From: Dyadobacter arcticus
GTDB lineage: Bacteria; Bacteroidota; Bacteroidia; Cytophagales; Spirosomataceae
Assembly (NCBI RefSeq): GCF_011762185.1
Contig: NZ_JAASQJ010000001.1
Location: forward strand, 930,001 to 994,000
Reading direction: 5' to 3'
Length of the DNA stretch: 64,000 bases
Shown here: in pieces, positions 18,263 through 24,595 of the stretch
How the letters are laid out: each line of letters starts with the position of its first letter
Position numbering within the stretch: position 1 is the first letter of the stretch
Notes under the pieces: model-generated
What the model saw: only the letters and a program-made list of their open reading frames with translations
Databases searched by the model: none
Told to the model about the DNA's origin: nothing
Made by a program: the position numbers and the translations under genes

Positions 18263-18844
18263 TCACCAGTTACCCATCCATATGCCTATATCTCCTAATG
18301 GGAGACCGTACAGCAGCTGAACAGTTACAATTTCCCCTAAGCCATCCGATTTACTGTTTTTTATTCCAATTGTGAGGCAATCATCAACTTTCAACAGATG
18401 ATGCTCAAAAGGCATTTTTCCGTAATCAAACCAGAACGAACGGGTTTTTATCCCCTTTGTCAGCACGAATTTTTGCTTGAATTGGGTCTCGAAATGCCTT
18501 TTCAGCGAATCGTAGGTGTTCGGCCTTTTTTTGAACTGGAATACATAAGTGTGCACATCTCTGGGATATAGGGTTTCTTTTGCCTGCCTATCATCATCGT
18601 AATCTCCGAATTCGTCGTGGTAGGCCAGCAGGATCTGTTGATTTATTGAGTCGGTCTTGTAATAGTAGCCGGGTGGCTTGAAATCCAGATCATGGTTGTT
18701 AACAGCTTCGCCAATTGTAGATGGGAATGTCCAGTCTTCATTTGCAAAGCGTATCGTTACAGCGTCGCAATGATTGAATTTTGACCAAAACCAAAATCCC
18801 GCAACAACAACCATAGCGCAAATCAGATATTTTTTAATTGACAT
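18263..18844 (-). CDS. Exported hypothetical protein, paralogue P1 of a four-gene array
   Basis: A 193-residue protein with an N-terminal hydrophobic anchor or signal (residues about 5-22). I do not recognise the family. Blocks conserved across the four paralogues are W-x-FPS, KPPGYYY, an acidic GDYDDDRQ segment, a KETLYPRDVHTY strand, TYDSLK, a TKG turn, PFE, a conserved cysteine in CLT-x-GI, and a C-terminal YGL-x-LG end. P1 is closest to P4; both share the DDDRQ and PRDVHTYxFQF wording and both border a copy of the GMC gene's 3' end. It is the last gene of the array and may be an immunity-like protein (context only). Confidence 0.8.
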   Translation of the reverse strand: MSIKKYLICAMVVVAGFWFWSKFNHCDAVTIRFANEDWTFPSTIGEAVNNHDLDFKPPGYYYKTDSINQQILLAYHDEFGDYDDDRQAKETLYPRDVHTYVFQFKKRPNTYDSLKRHFETQFKQKFVLTKGIKTRSFWFDYGKMPFEHHLLKVDDCLTIGIKNSKSDGLGEIVTVQLLYGLPLGDIGIWMGNW

Positions 18845-18872
18845 TTGAAAGATGTTGAAGTGAAAGCAAATG

Positions 18873-18904
18873 ATAACAGCCAGATTGATCCATCAGGCTG
18901 TTAT
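18873..18904 (-). terminator. Hairpin after paralogue P2 (possible terminator)
   Basis: A 9-bp stem (ATAACAGCC at 18873-18881 with its complement at 18896-18904) with a 14-nt loop begins 11 bp after the P2 stop. The T-run on the - strand is weak. A 7-bp version of the same hairpin follows P3 at 19558-19584. Confidence 0.4.
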
Positions 18905-18914
18905 CTTGCACTTG

Positions 18915-19484
18915 TTAGTAGCTTCCCATTATAGTTCCCATGTAGCCCAGGGAAAGACCATACATAAATCTGACTGTCACCACTTCACCCCTATTTTCTG
19001 CGTGACTTCTTTTTATCCCGACTGTGAGACAGGAATTAATTTCAAGAAAATTAAATTCAAAAGGTCTTTCACTTTCAAGCAAAGTGTCACCTTCTTTCAA
19101 CCCTTTTGTAAATATGAATTTTTTCTTAAAGCTCTTTTCCAACACATTCTTCAGTGAGTCATAGGTCTCATTTTTTTCAGGTATTTGGAAAATATAGGAA
19201 TGCAGAATTCTTGGGAACAAGACTTCTTTTGGCTGATATTCATCGTCAAAGTCCCAGTCTTCTGAATGGTAGCCCAATATTACCTCCACATTGTTTTCAT
19301 CAATTTTATAGTAATAGCCAGGTGGTTTATATTGAAGCTCGTGTTTTTTAAATCTACCTTCTACATTCGATCGAAAAGCCCAGTCTTTTTTTGCAAAACT
19401 AAATTCAACCAATTTGCATGGCCGCTTTTGTGCATACGTAGAAATTGCATTTACCATCAATAAAGCTAGTGTTATGATTTTCAT
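18915..19484 (-). CDS. Exported hypothetical protein, paralogue P2
   Basis: The open frame reaches back to 19559, but the start at 19484 gives the same 189-residue protein as paralogue P3, with a clean Sec signal peptide (cleavage near TYAQ, residue 19). P2 and P3 differ at eight residues, six of them between positions 38 and 65 (38, 40, 44, 50, 60, 65); the others are 94 and 167. The family is unrecognised, with the same KPPGYYY, YDSLK, CLTVGI and YGLSLG blocks as P1 and P4. The mature protein is probably periplasmic. It lies inside an exact tandem duplication. Confidence 0.8.
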   Translation of the reverse strand: MKIITLALLMVNAISTYAQKRPCKLVEFSFAKKDWAFRSNVEGRFKKHELQYKPPGYYYKIDENNVEVILGYHSEDWDFDDEYQPKEVLFPRILHSYIFQIPEKNETYDSLKNVLEKSFKKKFIFTKGLKEGDTLLESERPFEFNFLEINSCLTVGIKRSHAENRGEVVTVRFMYGLSLGYMGTIMGSY

Positions 19485-19557
19485 TACTTTTTCGTTGGTT
19501 GTCCGGTTATATCGTGTTAAAGAACATTTGAAAGATGTTGAAGTGAGAGCAAATGAC

Positions 19558-19584
19558 AACAGCCAGATTAAATCTCAGGCTGTT
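19558..19584 (-). terminator. Hairpin after paralogue P3 (possible terminator)
   Basis: A 7-bp stem (AACAGCC with its complement) lies just after the P3 stop, equivalent to the 9-bp hairpin after P2. There is no strong T-run. Confidence 0.35.
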
Positions 19585-19596
19585 ATCATGCACTTG

Positions 19597-20166
19597 TTAG
19601 TAGCTTCCCATTATAGTTCCCATGTAGCCCAGGGAAAGACCATACATAAATCTGACTGTCACCACTTTACCCCTATTTTCTGCGTGACTTCTTTTTATCC
19701 CGACTGTGAGACAGGAATTAATTTCAAGAAAATTAAATTCAAAAGGTCTTTCACTTTCAAGCAAAGTGTCACCTTCTTTCAACCCTTTTGTAAATATGAA
19801 TTTTTTCTTAAAGCTCTTTTCCAACACATTCTTCAGTGAGTCGTAGGTCTCATTTTTTTCAGGTATTTGGAAAATATAGGAATGCATAATTCTTGGGAAC
19901 AAGACTTCTTTTGGCTGATATTCATCGTCAAAGTCCCAGTCTTCTGAATGGTAGCCCAATATGACCTCTACATCGTTTTCGTCAATGTTATAGTAATAGC
20001 CAGGAGGCTTGTATTGAATCTCGTGTTTTTTAAATATACCCTCTACATCTGATGGGAAAGCCCAGTCTTTTTTGGCAAAACTAAATTCAACCAATTTGCA
20101 CGGCCGCTTTTGTGCATACGTGGAAATTGCATTTACCATCAATAAAGCTAGTGTTATGATTTTCAT
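19597..20166 (-). CDS. Exported hypothetical protein, paralogue P3
   Basis: A 189-residue protein with a Sec signal peptide (residues 1-19), nearly identical to P2 (eight substitutions). Relative to P2 it restores the FPS motif seen in P1 and P4 (residue 38 is P here, R in P2), so P2 may be the diverging copy. It is encoded on the same strand as the other array members. The gap of about 184 bp to P4 contains a relic of the GMC gene and a terminator pointing the other way. The function is unknown; an immunity-like role is inferred only from its place behind a toxin-like gene. Confidence 0.8.
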   Translation of the reverse strand: MKIITLALLMVNAISTYAQKRPCKLVEFSFAKKDWAFPSDVEGIFKKHEIQYKPPGYYYNIDENDVEVILGYHSEDWDFDDEYQPKEVLFPRIMHSYIFQIPEKNETYDSLKNVLEKSFKKKFIFTKGLKEGDTLLESERPFEFNFLEINSCLTVGIKRSHAENRGKVVTVRFMYGLSLGYMGTIMGSY

Positions 20167-20225
20167 TACTTTTTCTTAGGTTGTCAGTTTATATCGTGTA
20201 AAACTCCATTAACTTAAGAGATAGC

Positions 20226-20285
20226 GCTTTCAGTAAAGCCATGGTTTATATGATGAAGCAGATTAAGGCTAAGAATTGTAAGATT
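20226..20285 (+). pseudogene. Relic of the 3' end of the GMC oxidoreductase gene
   Basis: About 60 bp align with 18139-18200, the last codons and stop of the GMC gene. The run GAAGCAGATTAAGGCTAAGA is identical in both, with two single-base indels elsewhere. Upstream similarity stops abruptly. As with the intact gene, it is followed by a + strand terminator and then a - strand paralogue, so it marks the edge of an old duplicated block. Confidence 0.75.
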
Positions 20286-20303
20286 TTTCTTAATGACTTA
20301 TTG

Positions 20304-20338
20304 GAGGCGGCCAAATTTTTTTTGGCCGCCTCTTTTTT
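20304..20338 (+). terminator. Strong rho-independent terminator after the GMC relic
   Basis: A perfect 12-bp stem (GAGGCGGCCAAA at 20304-20315 with its complement at 20321-20332) with a 5-T loop, followed by six T. It points in the + direction although no intact + strand gene precedes it. Confidence 0.85.
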
Positions 20339-20350
20339 AAGGAAACCTGG

Positions 20351-20944
20351 TTACCAGCCGCCTGCTTGAACGCCAATGTCTCCAAGGGATAAGCCATACA
20401 TCATGTGAACATTAACCACTTTTCCAAATCTTTCAGATTTACCATTGCTGATTCCAAACGCCAAACATTCGTTAACTATCAGTAAGTTTTGTTCAAACGG
20501 GCGGTTCTTTTCTTCAATGAAAATATTCCAGGTTTTCAATCCTTTTGTAAGTACAAACCGCTTTTGATACTTTTTTTCTAAATCAAGTTTCAAGGAATCA
20601 TAGGTGTTTTGGCCAGCCTTGAATTGAAATAAGTAAGTGTGAACATCTCTGGGATAAAGTGTTTCTTTCTGCTGACGATCGTCGTCATAATCACCAGATT
20701 TGTTGTGAAAACATACTACAACTTCCAGATTTGTGCTATCCGTTGTATAGTAATACGCGGGCTGTTTGAATGCCAAACCATGTTTCTCCTCGGCTTCTCC
20801 AATCGTGGATGGGAATATCCAGTTCTTGTTTGCATAGGAAACTCTGAGCTGATCGCAATTAGGTGACCAATTGCAGCTTTGCAAGCAAAAGACGGTGCAA
20901 AGGGTTTTAACTATTCTTTGAAAACTAATAGATTTTATTACCAT
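20351..20944 (-). CDS. Exported hypothetical lipoprotein, paralogue P4
   Basis: The frame opens at 20953, but the ATG at 20944 gives a tidier lipoprotein signal with an LQSC lipobox and about 197 residues. It overlaps the 3' end of the toxin-like gene by 20 bp (29 bp from the longer start), so the two are probably translationally coupled. The paralogue blocks are all present: FPSTIGEAE, KQPAYYY (KPPGYYY elsewhere), GDYDDDRQ, YPRDVHTY, TYDSLK, CLAFGI and a YGLSLGDIG end. It is the first member of the array behind the DUF6973-like gene and the best candidate for a direct partner or immunity protein. The biochemical function is unknown. Confidence 0.8.
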   Translation of the reverse strand: MVIKSISFQRIVKTLCTVFCLQSCNWSPNCDQLRVSYANKNWIFPSTIGEAEEKHGLAFKQPAYYYTTDSTNLEVVVCFHNKSGDYDDDRQQKETLYPRDVHTYLFQFKAGQNTYDSLKLDLEKKYQKRFVLTKGLKTWNIFIEEKNRPFEQNLLIVNECLAFGISNGKSERFGKVVNVHMMYGLSLGDIGVQAGGW

Positions 20945-22187
20945 TGATGTCATGGAGAGTTCCGTTGTGATATGCTGTATTCAAAGCTGATTTGATTTCA
21001 TGAAAATCGGGGCTGCATCCCACCGCTGCCGCTATCTTGAAGCCTTCGTTATTATTGTACATATCCATAGTTCTTTCAGCTACTGTTGGGTTCATATTGA
21101 CGCCGTCACAAGTTTCATGAAGATCGGATATGGCTTTGGAATGCTGGGCTCCCAAAGCACAATAATTTATAGCACTTACATAAGCATGTTTAAAAGCGTT
21201 TTCTTTCGAGTATCCAACATTATTTGCTACTGACATATTAAGTTCATCCATATACTCTTCGGCTTTGTATTTAGTGTAAGAAAGTATTGGGCCCATTTGC
21301 GGAACATCTGTTATGTGATAAAGAACATATCTGGCCTCGCACATATTGGCATCGATTTTCTTCAACTCTCGTGCCATTTGTTTCGCCTCAGCCGAAGGCG
21401 GTTCATAGCCTCCTTCACCTCCACCGCTTCCGCTGCCATCACCAGTGCCGGTTCCAACTGCAATCCAGGTTTCCGACGGGCCAAAAGCGGCTTCGTAGGT
21501 GGCCATGAAATTATTTTCAGCAAAAGTACCAGTTCCGACGATCGTAACGCCGTCCAGATAATTTTCCCAAGCAATAGGTGCGTCACTTTCAGGCTCCGGG
21601 CCGGGCTCGCCGCCTCCTTCGCCGGGAATGCCACCCTTAGGTGGGTGCGGCCCCGTATTGGTGATTGAACTCGTTATTGTAATGTTATTTTTTTCAAGAT
21701 TTCGGATCGCCACAATCAGGTAACCGTCCTGATCGATTGGTTTTGTAATCTTGTAGTTGCCTCTCTTTCCAGAGGCAGACGGTCGCTCCACCCGCAATAA
21801 TGTTCCGTCAGATGCGTAATGCTTTATCTCAATGAAGGCCCGGGCTGATTTGCGGCCAAAGACATTCAATGCTGAAATAGAACCCAGAACGCCCAGGTTT
21901 ACGTTTGGGTTTCTCTTGTTCTTCCCCTGCTCGCCCAATCCGGATGTTTTGTTTGGTATAAGAGACGGAACTCCTGCCAGTGGCAATGCTTTCAACCATT
22001 TTCTGTTTGAAGGCTTTTGCCGGATCGCCAGTTTGATTGCCAGGACCTCGTTACGCCTGACTTCGTAGCGGACCGAGTCCTGGCTTAACGCATTTATTAA
22101 TAGCGCATTACTTTGATTTTCAGCTACCTGTTGCGCAAACAGGCACGAGGGAATTCCCATCAAAAAGATCAATACATGTTTTTTCAT
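20925..22187 (-). CDS. Secreted protein with C-terminal DUF6973-like domain (putative toxin/effector)
   Basis: A 420-residue protein with a Sec signal peptide ending near LFAQ (residue 19). Residues about 30-175 form an unrecognised beta-rich domain. A low-complexity Pro/Gly linker spans about 178-205 and a second Gly/Ser linker lies near 240-255. The C-terminal domain from about 258 has the pattern of DUF6973: a NAFKHAY motif with H334, a conserved LHE with H357-E358, and MDMYNN with D375 and N378-N379. This histidine/acid set could be a metal or hydrolase site. There is no type IX sorting tail. The variable N-terminus plus linker plus compact C-terminal domain, followed directly by an array of small exported proteins, resembles a polymorphic toxin. 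The role is inferred. Confidence 0.7.
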   Translation of the reverse strand: MKKHVLIFLMGIPSCLFAQQVAENQSNALLINALSQDSVRYEVRRNEVLAIKLAIRQKPSNRKWLKALPLAGVPSLIPNKTSGLGEQGKNKRNPNVNLGVLGSISALNVFGRKSARAFIEIKHYASDGTLLRVERPSASGKRGNYKITKPIDQDGYLIVAIRNLEKNNITITSSITNTGPHPPKGGIPGEGGGEPGPEPESDAPIAWENYLDGVTIVGTGTFAENNFMATYEAAFGPSETWIAVGTGTGDGSGSGGGEGGYEPPSAEAKQMARELKKIDANMCEARYVLYHITDVPQMGPILSYTKYKAEEYMDELNMSVANNVGYSKENAFKHAYVSAINYCALGAQHSKAISDLHETCDGVNMNPTVAERTMDMYNNNEGFKIAAAVGCSPDFHEIKSALNTAYHNGTLHDINGNKIY

Positions 22188-22245
22188 TGCTAATTCTGAT
22201 TAGTTGAACAACAGATCAAAATTCAGTCGAATGAACGTGTGTAAA

Positions 22246-22286
22246 AAGTCACTTAAGTGATCGAAATTTGATTACTTAAGTGACTT
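22246..22286. promoter_or_regulatory. Paired palindromes upstream of the DUF6973 gene (candidate operator)
   Basis: A perfect 13-bp inverted repeat has arms at 22246-22258 and 22274-22286. Each arm contains a self-complementary ACTTAAGT core; the first extends to the 12-bp palindrome TCACTTAAGTGA. The core centres are about 23 bp apart, roughly two helical turns. The element starts 59 bp upstream of the DUF6973-like start codon and lies just past the LuxR-type gene's stop. It may be a double operator or a terminator; no T-run supports the latter. Confidence 0.55.
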
Positions 22287-22305
22287 GCACGGTTGGTTTT
22301 TTTTA

Positions 22306-22653
22306 TTACTGACATCGCCTTGGAAGGAATAGCACCTGGAATAATTGTCTAAGTGCCCGGCGATGCTGCCGGGCAAATTGGGCAAGTGTGTTGTGTCCTT
22401 TTAGCATGAGTTTGTCGCCAATGCGGTTGCGCATGGACCTGATGCTTTCAATTTTCAGGCTTGTAATAACTGCAATATCCTTGTTCCCTCTATCTTCCGA
22501 TATAAGGAGCAAAACTTCCCATTCGCGAAAAGTCAGTTCTGTAACAGGCGAATCGGACAATGATGCATTTTCTTCAGATTCCGTAAAATCAGGCATTTGC
22601 TTTGGTTTAGAATTGAGACATAGAGGCGGAAATCTTTCATGTTGCTCGGACAT
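22306..22653 (-). CDS. Stand-alone LuxR-type (GerE) DNA-binding regulator
   Basis: A 115-residue protein whose residues about 40-90 match the LuxR/GerE helix-turn-helix. The TFREWEVLLLI entry helix and the NKDIAVITSLKIESIRSMRNRIGDKL recognition region fit the family. It lacks a receiver, PAS or TPR sensor domain; the first 38 residues look disordered. It is upstream of, and on the same strand as, the DUF6973-like gene, with a paired palindrome between them, so it is the obvious candidate regulator of that locus. Confidence 0.8.
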   Translation of the reverse strand: MSEQHERFPPLCLNSKPKQMPDFTESEENASLSDSPVTELTFREWEVLLLISEDRGNKDIAVITSLKIESIRSMRNRIGDKLMLKGHNTLAQFARQHRRALRQLFQVLFLPRRCQ

Positions 22654-22673
22654 TGAGGTGAAAACTAATCAGA

Positions 22674-22681
22674 CAAATATA
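22674..22681 (-). promoter_or_regulatory. Candidate -7 box of the LuxR-type gene
   Basis: TATATTTG on the - strand fits the Bacteroidetes TAnnTTTG -7 consensus and is 21 bp upstream of the start codon. I found no clear -33 TTTG at the expected distance. Confidence 0.35.
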
Positions 22682-22851
22682 GTCGTGGTAACATAAACTA
22701 AATTTATTCGGGCGTATGGGTTACCAAATGGCGGCAATGAGTAATCCAACCGTATATATTATCACTAAAAAAAGTTTTATTTTTTTTTAATCAAGAGTAA
22801 GGGGATTCAAATACAAAAAAGTCTTTTAATTGTTACATAAATAAAGACTCA

Positions 22852-23517
22852 ATGCACGATCCTTTGCTTAACCAGGAAACAAAGCGCTTAAATCCGTTCG
22901 TGTCACCTTTACACGAAGGAAAAAATGCCGTCAGTGAGATTGATTCTGCGATTTTTTTGAAAATAACCTTTGAACAAAATCCGTCCAAAGGTCTTGAATT
23001 GCTGTTCAGGCGCTTTTATAATCCGCTTTGCAGCCATGCAGTCAGGTTTGTTTACTCCAAACAAATTGCCGAAGATCTGGTGAGCGAAGTGTTTTTCCAG
23101 TTTTACCGCACCAAGGCCTACGAAAATATTACTTCGTCCTACACAAGCTATTTGTTCAGATCGGTAAGAAATGAATGCTATACCTATATGCGCAGGGAGT
23201 TTGGGAAAATGGATACCCTGGAAGTTACCGAAGAAAGTACGCTCTCTACCTACCACCAACAGCCTGACGCTGAGATACATTATAACAATTTATTCCTCAA
23301 AATTAATGAGGTGATTGCCCGGCTTCCCATGCAATGCCAGAAGGTATTTCTGTTGAGCAGGTTTGAGAATAAAAAATACCATGAAATAGCAGATGAGCTG
23401 CATATCTCCCCCAAAACTGTCGAAGTGCATATTTCAAAGGCACTGAAACATTTGCGCTCCGCACTTCATGGCGAATGGATGATCTCGATCGGACTTACCG
23501 TTTTGAGCATCATTTGA
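22852..23517 (+). CDS. ECF-type RNA polymerase sigma factor
   Basis: A 221-residue sigma-70 family factor of the Bacteroidetes ECF type. Region 2 covers about 50-115 (RRFYNPLCSHAVRFVYSK, then AEDLVSEVFFQFY). Region 4 covers about 155-210 (RLPMQCQKVFLLSRFENKKYHEIADELHISPKTVEVHISKAL, given here in outline). The N-terminal 40 residues are an extension beyond the core fold. The next gene is its FecR-type anti-sigma, 48 bp downstream, followed by SusC with an STN domain. This is a classical surface-signalling circuit in which substrate at the receptor frees the sigma factor. Confidence 0.93.
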   Translation: MHDPLLNQETKRLNPFVSPLHEGKNAVSEIDSAIFLKITFEQNPSKGLELLFRRFYNPLCSHAVRFVYSKQIAEDLVSEVFFQFYRTKAYENITSSYTSYLFRSVRNECYTYMRREFGKMDTLEVTEESTLSTYHQQPDAEIHYNNLFLKINEVIARLPMQCQKVFLLSRFENKKYHEIADELHISPKTVEVHISKALKHLRSALHGEWMISIGLTVLSII

Positions 23518-23564
23518 ATAAGAAAAACTCCTGTAAAGACCTGTGATACCCGAATTGAAAGAAG

Positions 23565-24575
23565 ATGAAAAAAATTATATCAAAATATACCCTGTTTGAA
23601 TATCTGGCAGGGCGGACCAATCCGCTGGAACGGCAGCTTATCGAAGACTGGATTGCTGAAAAGGACAATGCCGAAACCTTTCATCAGTGGTTGCTGGAAT
23701 ATGAAATGATAAGCCCGCAATACATTCCGGACCAGGATAAAGCCATCATTTCGTTACTGCAAAGGCTTGATTCTGACATTGTGCCAGTGGAAGACAGTCA
23801 GAAAAGCATTGGAGAAACTTACGGTTATTCCATTTTTTTGCATCAGAAATATCGTTTCTGGCTTATCGCGGCATCCGTAATCCTGCTGGTAAGCTGTGGC
23901 TGGTGGTTTCGCGATTCTTTGCAATACAAATCTTATCAAACTGCCTTCGGGCAAACAACCGACGTATACCTGGAAGACGGTAGCATGGTATCACTGAACT
24001 CAAATTCTTGTTTAAAAATACCGCGGTTTGGATTCGTTGGAGAAGTGCGTGAAGTGGCATTGGCAGGCGAAGCGGAGTTTTCGGTAAGCCACACGGTAGA
24101 CAATAAACGTTTCGTCGTGAAGACGTCGAAAGATTTCCAGGTTGAGGTGCTGGGGACTACCTTTTCGGTGTATGCCAGACCAAGAGGGACGAAGGTTTCC
24201 TTGAAAAGCGGGAGTGTTCGCATTGATTATTCTCAAAACAAACAGCTCAAAAATGTCATGTTGGAGCCGGGCGATCTGGCCTTTCTGAATCAGGCGGGAG
24301 AAGTCCAGCTGGAAAGGAAACAGGATGTAAAAACCTTCGCCGCCTGGAAGGAACAGCGATATGTATTTAATGCAACATCTGTGAAAGAGATCATTGCGAT
24401 GATCGAAGAAAATTTTGGTCAGAAGGTAACGCTCTCTGACTCAAACATTGCTGAGCGCACTATCACGGGAAATTTTAAAACAAAAAATGCAGATGAATTA
24501 TTGAAAACCGTCTCGGAAGTACTCGATATGAAAATCGAGCATAATGGAAATATGGTCCTTTTAACGAATAACTGA
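23565..24575 (+). CDS. FecR-family anti-sigma factor
   Basis: A 336-residue single-pass inner-membrane protein. The cytoplasmic N-terminus (1-98) would hold the sigma factor. A transmembrane helix lies at about 99-118 (FWLIAASVILLVSCGWWF). The periplasmic FecR domain follows (DVYLEDGSMVSLNSNS), with DUF4974 at about 262-333. DUF4974 is thought to contact the STN domain of the cognate SusC/TonB receptor, whose gene starts 20 bp downstream. Its length and domain order are typical. Confidence 0.93.
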   Translation: MKKIISKYTLFEYLAGRTNPLERQLIEDWIAEKDNAETFHQWLLEYEMISPQYIPDQDKAIISLLQRLDSDIVPVEDSQKSIGETYGYSIFLHQKYRFWLIAASVILLVSCGWWFRDSLQYKSYQTAFGQTTDVYLEDGSMVSLNSNSCLKIPRFGFVGEVREVALAGEAEFSVSHTVDNKRFVVKTSKDFQVEVLGTTFSVYARPRGTKVSLKSGSVRIDYSQNKQLKNVMLEPGDLAFLNQAGEVQLERKQDVKTFAAWKEQRYVFNATSVKEIIAMIEENFGQKVTLSDSNIAERTITGNFKTKNADELLKTVSEVLDMKIEHNGNMVLLTNN

Positions 24576-24595
24576 TTATCCTTAACCACTTAACT

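Larger units (their letters stand above)
18841..19523. repeat. 683-bp tandem duplication, left copy
   Basis: This segment is followed without gap by a near-identical copy at 19524-20206, with a constant offset of 683 bp along the whole length. It carries a complete paralogue gene, its 3' hairpin and its upstream region. The few differences are mostly point substitutions, so the duplication looks recent. Confidence 0.85.
19524..20206. repeat. 683-bp tandem duplication, right copy
   Basis: This is the second copy of the unit at 18841-19523 and contains paralogue P3. Identity fades just after 20200, beside the relic of the GMC gene. Confidence 0.85.

Noticed and set aside
19414..19839. A 141-residue + strand frame, sharing its C-terminal half with a frame at 18870-19157
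   Set aside because: The shared protein sequence is only the antisense of the duplicated P2/P3 genes and is not an independent gene family.
18841..20206. The tandem duplication as an insertion sequence or transposon
   Set aside because: No transposase, terminal inverted repeats or target-site duplications are visible. The simple head-to-tail copy fits replication slippage or unequal crossing-over.
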